From: JBBRVP01 sp038246785
GTDB taxonomy: Bacteria > Actinomycetota > Actinomycetes > Jiangellales > Jiangellaceae
DNA length: 64,000 nucleotides
NCBI GenBank assembly: GCA_038246785.1
Contig: JBBRVP010000004.1
Location: forward strand, 1 to 64,000
Direction: 5' to 3'
The translations under genes and the position numbers were made by a program. Below, piece by piece: positions 7,436 to 17,373 of the stretch (positions are counted from its first letter, which is position 1; each line of letters opens with the position of its first letter). The notes below the pieces were generated by a model. The model was not told where the DNA came from, did no database searches, and saw only the letters and a list, made by a program, of their open reading frames with translations.

Positions 7436-10400
7436 GCGCCACTCCGGCTCTGACTGCGCCGTTGCAGCGTCAGGTCGGCCTGCTGGAGGAGGACCTGCGG
7501 GTCCGCGCGGCCCGGCCGGAGACCGACGGGGCGTGGCGGGCGCGCCATGCGGAGGCGCTGGCTGCGGGCCGTACCGGGTTGAGCTATGTCGAGTGGCGGG
7601 ACGACCGGGTCACCCAGGCGGCGGTGGCGTGGGTGCTGGTCTCGGTGTTCGTCCGGTTCGGCGAGGACAACGGCCTGGTCCGGCCGGTGTGGATCCGCGG
7701 TCCGGGCGTACGGCGGCAGGAGGCGCTGGACGCGCAGGCGGCGTACTTCCGGGCTCACCCGGACGACACCGACCGGGAGTGGCTGCGTCAGGCGATCGCG
7801 TACCTCGCCGACCTCCCGGCCACCGCGGGGCTGGTGGACGAGCACTCCGCGCTGTGGCTGCTGGAGCCGGGCGGGGACGCGGTCACCGCCCTGCTGGGGT
7901 TCTGGCGGGAGACCGACGAGGACGGCGTCCCGGTGTGGGACCTGACCGACCCGCGGTGGGACACCCGGTTCCTCGGCGACCTCTACCAGGACCTGTCGGA
8001 GGCGGCCCGGTCGCGCTACGCGCTGCTGCAGACCCCGGTCTTCGTGGAGGAGTTCATCCTCGACCGGACCCTGGACCCGGCCCTGGCCGAGCGCCCGCTG
8101 GACGGGTTCCGGCTGATCGACCCCACCTGCGGGTCCGGGCACTTCCTGCTCGGCGCGTTCGAGCGGCTGCTGGACCGCTGGCACCGGCTGGCGCCGGCGA
8201 TGGACCGCCGGGAGCGGGTGCAGACGGCGCTGGACGCGATCCACGGGGTGGACCTCAACCCGTACGCGGTGGCGATCGCGCGGTTCCGGCTGACCCTCGC
8301 CGCGCTGCGCGCCAGCGGGCTGACGCGGCTGGAGGATGCCCCTGCGTTCCGCTACCACCTGGCCGTCGGTGACTCGCTGCTGCACGGGTCGGCGCAGCGG
8401 GCGCTGGACCTGGGCATGGACCTCGACACCGACGTGGCCCTGTCCGGGTTCGCCTACGCGACCGAGGACCTGGCCGCGCTGCGGGAGATCCTGCAGCCGG
8501 GCCGGTACGACTGCGTGGTCGGCAACCCGCCCTACATCACGGTGAAGGACAAGGCGCTCAACGCCGCCTACCGGGAGCGCTACGCCACGTGTCACCGCCA
8601 GTACGCGCTCACCGTGCCGTTCATGGAGCGCTTCTTCGGCCTGGCCAAGACGGGGGAACGGGCCGGCTGGGTCGGGCAGATCACCTCGAACTCGTTCATG
8701 AAGCGGGAGTTCGGTGCCAAGCTCATCGAGCAGTTCCTGGCCAGGCAGGACCTGCGGCTGGTCGCCGACACGTCAGGTGCCTACATCCCAGGCCACGGCA
8801 CGCCCACCGTCATCATCGTCGGCCGCCACCACGCGCCGGTCGGGTCGGCCGTCCGTGCCATCCTCGGAATCCGCGGCGAGCCCGGGCGGCCCGATGACGC
8901 AGCCAAGGGGCTGGTGTGGACGTCGATCGTCGAGCACGTCGACGACCCCGGCTGGAACGACGAATGGGTCACCGTCACCGACCTCGACCGCTCACTGCTC
9001 GCCACCCACCCGTGGTCGCTCTCGGGCGGCGGCGCGGTTGAGCTCCGCGAGATCATCGAACGGTCGTGCAGGCGGGTGGTCGGCGGCGGTTCAGCGTCCA
9101 TCGGCTACACGGGTCAGACGAATGCTGATGACGTGTTCCTGGCTCCGGCACCGGCCTTCGTCACTCATGGGGTGGAGTCGCTGGCACATCGTCAGCTCGT
9201 TGTCGGCGAGGTGATACGCGACTACGTGATAGGCGACAGCGACCACAGCGTCTTTCTCTATGACGACCACCGGCTGTTGCCGATCGGCGACTGGCCTGGC
9301 GTGTACCGATGGATGTGGCCTTGTCGCTCAACCACGTGGGCGCGGGCCACATTCGGGAAGGTGACTTACCGCCAGGAGGGACGGTCTTGGTGGGAGTGGC
9401 ATCAAGTTGCTCTCGACCGGTTGCGGACGCCGCTGTCGATCGCGTTTGCGTTCGTGGCGACGCACAACCACTTCGTGCTCGACCGGGGCGGCAAGGTCTT
9501 CAAGCAGTCCGCGCCGGTGATCAAGCTGCCGGAGGGTGCGGGCGAGGACGAGCACCTCGCACTGCTCGGCGTCCTCAACTCGTCGACGGCGTGCTTCTGG
9601 CTCAAGCAGAACAGCCACAACAAGGGGGTCGGAGGCATCGGCGGGGGAATCGGCGACGAGGCGTGGGAGCCGCGCTACGAGTTCACCGGCACGACGCTGC
9701 AGGACTATCCGTTGCCCGCCGCGCTGCCCGTGTCGCGCGGTCGGCTGCTGGACGGGTTGGCGCAGCGCCTGTCGGCGTCGACGCCGGCTGCGCTGGTGGC
9801 GCTCGGTACTCCCTCACGCGGCGGGCTGGACGCAGCGCGGACCGAGCACGGGGGGCTCCGGGCACGAATGGTCGCCGAGCAGGAGGAGCTGGACTGGGAG
9901 TGTTACCGCCTCTACGGACTGGTCGACGACGACCTGACGGACCGGGGGGATGACCTTCCGGGGTTGGCATTGGGCGAGCGGGCGTTCGAGATCGTCCTGG
10001 CGCGACAAGTCGCCGCGGGGAGCGAGCAGACCGCGTGGTTTGTCCGGCACGGCTCGACGCCGATCACCGAGGTGCCCGCGCACTGGTCGGCGGCGTACCG
10101 GAGCTGGTGGAGCGGCGGATCGAGCTCATCGAGTCCCACCCGTACCTCCGCCTGCTGGAGCGCCCGGAGCACAAGCGCCGCTGGGCAGCCGAGCCGTGGG
10201 CCAAGCAGGAGGAGCGGGCGCTTCGCTCGTGGTTGCTGGACCGGCTCGAGCATCGGGACCTCTGGTTCGACGGGCAGGGCCGGCCGCAGGCACGCAGCGT
10301 CGCGCAGCTCGCCGACGACGTGGCCCGCGACCCCGACCTGGTGTCGGTGCTGGGGTTGTGGGAGGGCCGCCGGGACGTGTCGGTGACGGACTCGCTGGTG

Positions 10401-10982
10401 CGGCTGCTGGACGGTGAGGCGGTGCCGTTCCTGGCGGCCTACCGGTACCGGGAGCCCGGGCTGCGCAAGCGCGCGGCGTGGGAGGCAACCTGGGCCCTGC
10501 AGCGCCGCGAGGACGCGGGGGAGCCGGTCGCTCCGATCCCGGTGCCGCCCAAGTACGCGAATGCCGACTTCGCCAAGCCGGCGTACTGGTCGCACCGGGG
10601 GAAGCTGGACGTGCCGAAGGAGCGGTTCATCGGCTACCCGGCGTCCGGGCGGGACACCGACCCGACCCCGGTGATCGGCTGGGCCGGCTGGGACCACGCG
10701 GAGCAGGCGCTGGCCCTGGCCCGGCTGGTGCAGGAGCGGGAGGCCGACGGCTGGGCCGACGAGCGCCTCGTGCCGCTGCTCGCCGGCCTGGCCGAGCTGC
10801 AGCCCTGGCTGGACCAGTGGCACACCCAACCGCAGGCTCCGCTGTTTACCGCCACTTCCCCCGCGGCGTACTTCCGCGAGCAGCTCACCCGCCGCGCCCA
10901 GCAGGCCGGGCGCACGCTGGACCAGCTGGCCGCCTGGCGCCCGCCGACCCCCACCAGGGGCCGACCGAGGAAGCAGCCATGA
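7432..10982 (+). pseudogene. pglX: BREX type 2 adenine DNA methyltransferase PglX, frameshifted
   Basis: PglX is the N6-adenine DNA methyltransferase of BREX type 2. SAM motif DPTCGSGHFLLG lies near residue 230 and the catalytic NPPYITV near 365. The first frame runs well up to ...VPAHWSAAYR at about 10101. The expected continuation, LVERRIELIE and on to the C-terminus, is then in the -1 frame and ends at TGA 10980-10982. Adding one G in CCGGAG (10098-10103) gives YRELVERRIEL and restores one reading frame of about 1180 residues. As sequenced, translation leaves the family sequence at 10101 and stops at 10386, losing about 290 C-terminal residues. No -1 slippery heptamer and no long G-tract sit there. 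GTG 7432 overlaps the pglW stop; the restored stop overlaps the pglY ATG. Sequencing error, mutation or phase-off state are all possible. Confidence 0.9.
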
Positions 10983-13900
10983 CCACCCTCCTGCGTGACG
11001 TCATCTCGATCCCGGACAGCGCCGGCGCCGACGACTACGTCCTGCGGCTGACCGAGGGGGTGGGTCGCGGCCGGATCGCCACGACGCTGCACGACTACGT
11101 CGTCACCGACGACCTCGCCGGCGCCTTCGACCAGGCGCTGGACCTCGTCGGCAACGCGCTGGCCGAGCGCACCAGCCGGGCCGCCTTCCTCACCGGGTCC
11201 TTCGGCTCCGGCAAGAGCCACTTCATGGCGGTGCTGCACGCGCTGCTCGGCAACGACCCCGGCGCGCGGGCGATCCCGGAGCTGGCACCCGTCATCGCCA
11301 AGCACGACGCCGCGCTGGCGGACAGGCGGATCCTGCGGCTGGCCTACCACCTGCTCGGCGCGGAGACCCTCGAGCAGGCCGTCCTGGGCCACTACGTGGC
11401 CCAGGTGGGCGCCATCCACCCGGACGCCCCGCTCCCGGCGGTGTACCGCTCCGAGGCGGTGCTGGCGGATGCCGAGCGGCTGCGCGAGCAGCTCGGCGAC
11501 GACGCGTTCCTGGCCGGGCTCAACGGCGGCCAGCCGTCCGCAGCGGCTGTGGGCGACCCGTGGGGTGGGGTGCTGGGTGAGGGCACCTGGACGGCGGCCT
11601 CCTACGACGCCGCCCGGGCTGCCGAGCCGAGCAGCGAGGCCCGGCAGGCACTGGTCTCTGCCCTGGTCCGCACCTTCTTCACCGCCTACACCTCCCACGC
11701 GGAGTTCGTCGACCTCGACTCCGGCCTCGCCGCGATCAGCAGCCATGCCAAGGCCCTCGGCTACGACGCGGTGGTGCTGTTCCTCGACGAGCTGGTGCTG
11801 TGGCTGGCGTTCGGGGTCAAGGACACCGCGTTCTTCCGCCGGGAGGCGCAGAAGCTGACCAAGCTGATCGAGTCCGCCTCCGGCGAGCGGGCCGTCCCGC
11901 TGGTCTCGTTCGTGGCCCGCCAGGTCGACCTGCGCCGCTTCTTCGCCGGAGCCGGCGCGGCCGGGGCCGAGCAGGAGGCCCTGGAGCAGGCTTTCCGGCA
12001 CCAGGAGGGCCGCTTCCGCAGCATCGTGCTCGGCGACGACAACCTCCCGTACGTCGCGCAGAAGCGCCTGCTCGCCCCGAGCGGCCCCGACGGACAGGCC
12101 GTGCTCGACGACGCGTTCCGCCGGCTGGACCGCCGCCCGGAGGTGTGGGACGTGCTGCTCGACGGGGTGAACACCGACGAGCGGCACCGCGGCGCCGACC
12201 AGGACGCGTTCCGGCGCACGTACCCGTTCTCCCCCGCGCTGGTCTCGACGCTGCGGGCGCTGGCCTCGGCGATGCAGCGGGAGCGCACCGCGCTGAAGAT
12301 CATGCAGCAGCTGCTGGTCGACCAGCGCGGCGAGCTCACCGTCGACGACGTGATCCCCGTCGGCGACGTCTTCGACCTCGTCGTCGAGGGCGACCAGGCC
12401 CTGTCGCCGGAGATGGCCGGCCGCTTCCGCGCGGCACGGACGCTGTTCGAGGACAGGCTGCGCCCGGTGATCCTGCGCGAGCACGGCCTCAGCGCCGACG
12501 AGGCGGCTCGGCTGCCGCGTACGCACCCGGTGCACGCCGACGAGCGGCTGGCCAAGACGCTGGTGATGAGCGCGATCGCCCCGCAGGTGCCGGCGCTGAA
12601 GGAGCTCACCGCCAGCCGGCTGGCCGCGCTCAACCACGGCTCGATCGTCAGCCCGCTGCCCGGCGAGGACGCCACCGTGGCGCTGTCGAAGATCACCCGG
12701 TGGAACGCGGAGGTGCCGGAGATCCAGGTCGGGCAGGGCCGCAACCCGGTCATCCGGGTACGGCTGGCCGAGGTCGACTACGAGGGCGTCGTCGACCGGG
12801 CCAAGGGCGAGGACAACGACGGCCGGCGCCGCGAGCTGCTCAAGGCGCTGGTCTGGGAGGCCCTCGACCTGGGCGCCGACCTGCAGGGCGACCTGCTCGG
12901 CGTGGTCCACCACGACTACGTGTGGCGCGGCTCCCGGCGCGATGTCGAGGTGGTCTTCGGCAACGTGCGCGACGCGAGCTGGCTCACCGAGGCGCACTTC
13001 CGGGCCGGCCCCGGCACCTGGCGCTTCGTCGTCGACTACCCCTTCGACGATGCCGGCCGGTCCGCGAGCGACGACCTGAACCGGCTCGACGAGCTGGCCG
13101 AGCGGCTGGTGAGCCGCACCCTGGTGTGGGTGCCGCGCTTCCTGACCCGCGAGCGGCTGGACGACCTCGGCCGGCTCGTCGTGCTTGACTGGCTGCTCGG
13201 CGGCACGGGGGAGCGCTGGACCGCACACGCCGACCACCTGGCCGAGGCCGACCGCGTCCAGGCGAAGATCATCCTGGAGACGCAGCGGGACGCGCTGCGC
13301 GCCCGGCTGCGGCAGGCGGTGCAGCAGGCGTACGGCGCTGCCGCGCCCACCGCCGGGACCCTCGAGGACGACCCGCGCCACGACCGGGTGCTGGTCAGCC
13401 TCGACCCGGCGTTGCGACCGGGCGCCCCGGTGGGGGCGGACCTGCATGCGGCCTTCCACCACCTGCTCGACCAGGCGTTCGGCTCGACCTACCCCAGGCA
13501 CCCGCGCTTCGAGCCGGGCGACCGGGAGGTCCGCCCGGCCGAGCTGGCGGCGGTGCTGCGCGCGGTGGAGGCCGCGCTGCAGGTGGCCGACCGGCGGATC
13601 ATCCCCGAGCCCCGGGAGCGCGAGCCGCTGCGCCGGGTCGCCGGCCCGCTGGAGATCGGCACCATGGGCGAGCAGGCGTTCAACTTCACCGACGACCGGT
13701 TCCCGTGGGCGCTGGCGTTCGAGCGGGCGATGGGCCGGGCCGGCCTGGCCGGCGACGAGCCCGTCACCGTCGGTCAGGCCCGCGGCTGGATCGAGGCGCT
13801 GCAGCCGGCGTACGGGCTGCGCCCGGAGGTCGCCGACCTGGTGATCTGTGCCTGGGCCGCCCGCGGGAACCGGGCCTGGTACCGGCACGGCGGCCCGATC

Positions 13901-14692
13901 GTGGCCGAGCCGCGCCCCGGCACCCTCACCCCCGACATGGAGCTGCGGCCCGAGCCGCTGCCCGCCGCGGAGGACTGGGCCAAGGCGGTCCCCCGCGTCG
14001 CCGCCCTGTTCGGCGTGGCCGGCAACCCCTACCTCACCGGAGCCAACGTCGCCGCCGTCGCCACGAACGTGCGCGAGCACGCGGCCCGCCTCCGTGAGGG
14101 TGCCGCCGCCCTCGTCCCCGTCGTCGAGGACGCCTACCGGAGGCTGGGCCTGCCGGTGGACGCGGCCACCGGGCGCCGGGCGACCGCCGACGCGGCCGGC
14201 CGGCTGGTCGCGGCGCTGGTGGCGGCACCCAACCCGGTCGCGCTGGTCGAGACGCTGGCGCGCACCTCCTTGCCGGCGACCGACCAGGCCGTTGCGAAGT
14301 CGCTGTCCAGCGCCCCCGAGGTGGCCGCGGCGCTGCGTGGCTTCAGGTGGGAGCGGCTCGCCCCGCTGCAGACCGCCGAACGCGGCGGCGACGAGCGCGC
14401 ACGTGACGCCAAGGCGATCCTCGACCGGGTGCGGGCCGCGGTCGCCGCCGACGAGCTCGTGCACGCGGTCGTCCCGGCCCTGCGCAAGGCCGACGACGAG
14501 GTGTTCGGGTGGGTCAGCGGACCCACTCCACCGTCGCCGCCACCTCCATCCCCGCCGCGGCCCGGCGCGGGCGGGCGGGTGCGGGTGGCGCCGGGAGCCG
14601 GTGCCGACGCGGCCGTCGAGGCGCTGCGGACCTTCGTGGGCGAGCACGCCGACGAGCCGGTGGTCGTGGAGTGGCGGGTGGAGCGGCCGTGA
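10979..14692 (+). CDS. pglY: BREX type 2 ATPase PglY
   Basis: PglY is the large P-loop ATPase of BREX type 2, equivalent in role to BrxC of type 1. The 1237-residue protein starts MTTLLRDVISIPD. Its Walker A is GSFGSGKSHF near residues 74-83 and its Walker B is VVLFLDELVLW near 265-275. A Pro-rich linker near the C-terminus (PPSPPPPSPP) precedes a short terminal segment. The ATG at 10979 overlaps the pglX stop (ATGA), and its own TGA overlaps the pglZ GTG, so production is coupled to the neighbours. The reading frame is intact. A very long open frame on the opposite strand is a GC-driven shadow. Confidence 0.94.
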   Translation: MTTLLRDVISIPDSAGADDYVLRLTEGVGRGRIATTLHDYVVTDDLAGAFDQALDLVGNALAERTSRAAFLTGSFGSGKSHFMAVLHALLGNDPGARAIPELAPVIAKHDAALADRRILRLAYHLLGAETLEQAVLGHYVAQVGAIHPDAPLPAVYRSEAVLADAERLREQLGDDAFLAGLNGGQPSAAAVGDPWGGVLGEGTWTAASYDAARAAEPSSEARQALVSALVRTFFTAYTSHAEFVDLDSGLAAISSHAKALGYDAVVLFLDELVLWLAFGVKDTAFFRREAQKLTKLIESASGERAVPLVSFVARQVDLRRFFAGAGAAGAEQEALEQAFRHQEGRFRSIVLGDDNLPYVAQKRLLAPSGPDGQAVLDDAFRRLDRRPEVWDVLLDGVNTDERHRGADQDAFRRTYPFSPALVSTLRALASAMQRERTALKIMQQLLVDQRGELTVDDVIPVGDVFDLVVEGDQALSPEMAGRFRAARTLFEDRLRPVILREHGLSADEAARLPRTHPVHADERLAKTLVMSAIAPQVPALKELTASRLAALNHGSIVSPLPGEDATVALSKITRWNAEVPEIQVGQGRNPVIRVRLAEVDYEGVVDRAKGEDNDGRRRELLKALVWEALDLGADLQGDLLGVVHHDYVWRGSRRDVEVVFGNVRDASWLTEAHFRAGPGTWRFVVDYPFDDAGRSASDDLNRLDELAERLVSRTLVWVPRFLTRERLDDLGRLVVLDWLLGGTGERWTAHADHLAEADRVQAKIILETQRDALRARLRQAVQQAYGAAAPTAGTLEDDPRHDRVLVSLDPALRPGAPVGADLHAAFHHLLDQAFGSTYPRHPRFEPGDREVRPAELAAVLRAVEAALQVADRRIIPEPREREPLRRVAGPLEIGTMGEQAFNFTDDRFPWALAFERAMGRAGLAGDEPVTVGQARGWIEALQPAYGLRPEVADLVICAWAARGNRAWYRHGGPIVAEPRPGTLTPDMELRPEPLPAAEDWAKAVPRVAALFGVAGNPYLTGANVAAVATNVREHAARLREGAAALVPVVEDAYRRLGLPVDAATGRRATADAAGRLVAALVAAPNPVALVETLARTSLPATDQAVAKSLSSAPEVAAALRGFRWERLAPLQTAERGGDERARDAKAILDRVRAAVAADELVHAVVPALRKADDEVFGWVSGPTPPSPPPPSPPRPGAGGRVRVAPGAGADAAVEALRTFVGEHADEPVVVEWRVERP

Positions 14693-17373
14693 CCCTGGCG
14701 GTCGCCTCGGTCCCGGTGGTCCGCGCCCTCATCGACGAGGCCCGCCGCAAGCACTTCCGTGGCGGGGTGCTCGGCGTGCGGGCCCGCCCGGTGTGGGACG
14801 GGCCCGCATCCTTCGACCACGACGGCGCCCCGGTCCAGGTCGTCGCCTGCCCGTCCGCGCTGGCCGTCCGCGAGGTGCTGCCCGAGCGCGGCGAGGGGCG
14901 CTGGCTGGTCGTGCTGACCGACCGCGACGAGGCCGACCTCGGGCTGGGCATCACCGCGCACCTGCTGTGGAACAAGCTGCGGCACCCGGACCCGTGGGAG
15001 GCGGTCCGGCAGCGCTTCGGCGCGTCCGGCATCGACCACCGGCTGGTCAACGATCCGCAGACCTCCCGCGAGCTCGCGCTCGGCCTGCTGGCGGCGACCC
15101 CCGACGGGGGCTGGCCGGCGGCGCCCAGCGGCGCGCTCACCCGCGACCACGCCTTCGAGTCGGTCTCCCGCCGCCGGCTCGGCGTCGGCACCGGCGGCGA
15201 GCCGATCGACGCCCGCAGCGTGCTGCTGTGGACGGCCGACGCCGAGGCGGTCCCGGCGGTGGCCGGGCTGCGATCGGACTCCGGAAACAGCCTGGTCGAC
15301 GCGACGCTGGAGTGGCTGGGGGAGCGGGCCGGCGCGGCGAGCACGGCCGTGCTCCCGCTCCTGCGGGCCGGCCGGCTCGCCGACGTGCTGCCGCTGGGGG
15401 TGCTGGCCGCGGTGATCGCCGCTACCCCCGCCGACTCCGGTCCGCGCGCGCTGCTGGAGAGCCCCCAGGGCGTCGGCGTGCCGCTGCGGGACCACCAGCT
15501 GCAGGCGTGGGCGCGGGAGTCGGTCGCGGTCACCGCCGACCTGCTCCGCCGGGACCGCACCAGCGCGAGCCGGGTGCTGGCCCGCGCCGACGCGCTCGTG
15601 ACGGCGCTGAAGGCGGACGCGCTGGTGGGGGAGTCCTCGCTGCTCGCCTCGGGGCTGACCGCGCGGCTGGTCGGGCTGGGCCGGGCGCTGCGCGCGGCCA
15701 CCGGGCCCGCGCGGTCGCCCACGCCCGAGCAGCTGGCCGGCGTGGAGCACGCCTGGTCCGCCGTGCGCTCCCACGCCCTCGGGCAGGACGACGACCTGCG
15801 GGTCGCCCGCGGACACGCGGGGGTCCGGCTGGCCCGGTGGCTGGCCGGGCCGGAGCCGGAGCTGTCCGGGCTCGGCGCCCAGGTCGACTCGTACCGCGAC
15901 GACAGTGGCTGGGTGGACCGGGCCTACGCCGACGCGTGGGCCGGGGTGCCGGACGAGGCCCTCGCCATCGGGCTGACGTCGGTCACCGACGCGGTCCGCG
16001 CCCGCCGCGCACCGCAGGACCTGGCCTTTGCCCGGGCGCTCGCCGCCCACGGCGGGCGGCCGCCGGCGGCCGCCGAGTGGCTGCCGATCGAGCGCCTGCT
16101 CGCCGAGGTGGCGGTGCCGCTGGCGAAGGCGACCCCCGTGCTGCTCCTCGTGCTCGACGGCATGAGCGTGGCCGCCGCCACCGAGATCGCCGACCACGTC
16201 GCCGAGCGGGTGTCCGACGGCTGGCTCGAGGCGCTGCCAGAGCGGCGGTCACGCCGGCTGGCCGCGCTCGCCGCCCTGCCGACGCTCACCGAGGTCAGCC
16301 GGGCCAGCCTGCTGTCCGGGGAGATCGCCCGCGGCCAGCAGAAGGCCGAGCGCGACGGCTTCGCCCGGCTGCTGACGGCGTACGGGCTCAGCGGATCGTT
16401 GGCGCACAAGGCGCTCCTGGACAGCAGCGCCGCCGGCTTCGACCTGTCCCCGGACCTGATGACCGCGGTCGACGACACCGGCGGACAGCGGCTGGTCGCC
16501 GCGGTGCTGAACACCATCGACGACGCGCTCGACCGCTCCGACCCGGGCGGCACCGACTGGACCGCCGACGCGGTCAAGTACCTGCGGCCGCTGCTGGCCC
16601 GGGCCCGCCGGGCCGGACGGGCGGTCGTGCTGACCAGCGACCACGGGCACGTCATCGAACGCCGAGCGGGTCACCAGCTCGGCCGCGGCGTCGAGGCGAG
16701 CAGCAACCGCTCGCGGGCCGTCGCCGGGCCCACCGCCGGTGACGGGGAGGTGCTCGTCGAGGGTCCGCGGGTCGTCACCGCCGACCACCGCGCGGTGCTC
16801 GCCGTCGACGAGACGCTGCGGTACGGCCCGCTGAAGGCCGGCTACCACGGCGGGGCAGCCCCGGCCGAGGCCGTCGTACCGGTCATCGTCCTGGTCCCGG
16901 GCAGCGCCCCCGACGGCTGGGCGCTGGCGCCGCCGCAGGCGCCGGCCTGGTGGCGCGGCCCCCTGCGGGCGGCCGCCGCGGTCCACGCCCGGCCGCCGTC
17001 GGTGGGCACCACGCCGACGCTGTTCGACGAGACCGAGCCCGCCCCGGCGCGGCCGTCGACCCTGCTGGCCGAGGCGGTGCTGGCCTCGCCGGTGTACGCC
17101 CAGCAGCGCGCCCGGGCCGCCCGTACCGTCGTCACCGATGGCGCGGTGAACGCGCTGCTGAGCGCCCTGCTGGCCGCGCCGGACCACCGGCTGGGTCGCA
17201 CCGCGGCCGCGGCGGCGCTCGGCGTGAACGAGGTGCAGGTCTCCGGTGCGTTGACGCAGGTGCGGCGGCTGCTCAACGTGGAGCAGTACCCGGTCCTCGG
17301 CCTGGACGCCGACGGCGTCACGGTCGTCCTCGACCGGGCGTTGCTGCTGGAGCAGTTCGGTGTGGCCGGGTGA
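14689..17373 (+). CDS. pglZ: BREX type 2 alkaline-phosphatase-like protein PglZ
   Basis: PglZ carries the alkaline-phosphatase-fold PglZ domain found in all BREX types and is required for resistance. In this 894-residue protein the domain begins at LLLVLDGMS (about residue 486, metal-binding Asp) and includes the TxxSRASLLSGE-type nucleophile region and SDHGHVIER (about 649, Asp/His metal ligands). GTG 14689 overlaps the pglY stop by 4 nt and is the only start consistent with the overlaps used throughout the operon. The C-terminal quarter, after TLFDETEPAP, is a helical region with LGVNEVQVSGALTQVRRLL. Confidence 0.94.
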   Translation: MTLAVASVPVVRALIDEARRKHFRGGVLGVRARPVWDGPASFDHDGAPVQVVACPSALAVREVLPERGEGRWLVVLTDRDEADLGLGITAHLLWNKLRHPDPWEAVRQRFGASGIDHRLVNDPQTSRELALGLLAATPDGGWPAAPSGALTRDHAFESVSRRRLGVGTGGEPIDARSVLLWTADAEAVPAVAGLRSDSGNSLVDATLEWLGERAGAASTAVLPLLRAGRLADVLPLGVLAAVIAATPADSGPRALLESPQGVGVPLRDHQLQAWARESVAVTADLLRRDRTSASRVLARADALVTALKADALVGESSLLASGLTARLVGLGRALRAATGPARSPTPEQLAGVEHAWSAVRSHALGQDDDLRVARGHAGVRLARWLAGPEPELSGLGAQVDSYRDDSGWVDRAYADAWAGVPDEALAIGLTSVTDAVRARRAPQDLAFARALAAHGGRPPAAAEWLPIERLLAEVAVPLAKATPVLLLVLDGMSVAAATEIADHVAERVSDGWLEALPERRSRRLAALAALPTLTEVSRASLLSGEIARGQQKAERDGFARLLTAYGLSGSLAHKALLDSSAAGFDLSPDLMTAVDDTGGQRLVAAVLNTIDDALDRSDPGGTDWTADAVKYLRPLLARARRAGRAVVLTSDHGHVIERRAGHQLGRGVEASSNRSRAVAGPTAGDGEVLVEGPRVVTADHRAVLAVDETLRYGPLKAGYHGGAAPAEAVVPVIVLVPGSAPDGWALAPPQAPAWWRGPLRAAAAVHARPPSVGTTPTLFDETEPAPARPSTLLAEAVLASPVYAQQRARAARTVVTDGAVNALLSALLAAPDHRLGRTAAAAALGVNEVQVSGALTQVRRLLNVEQYPVLGLDADGVTVVLDRALLLEQFGVAG

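Noticed and set aside
10095..10110. Programmed -1 frameshifting in pglX
   Set aside because: No X-XXY-YYZ slippery heptamer, and no clear downstream structure that I can identify; a simple base loss explains the data better.
10035..10982. Independent gene for the 3' part of pglX
   Set aside because: The sequence continues the PglX family alignment exactly, and no ribosome site or family-like start is present; it is the second half of a frameshifted gene.
10634..14647. A 1337-codon open frame on the minus strand opposite pglY
   Set aside because: Same shadow effect; no recognisable motif, no ribosome site, and full overlap with the intact pglY.
16950..17369. Longer N-terminus for brxD
   Set aside because: The extra frame overlaps pglZ by 400 nt and lacks family sequence; GTG 17370 with a GTGA overlap fits the operon pattern.
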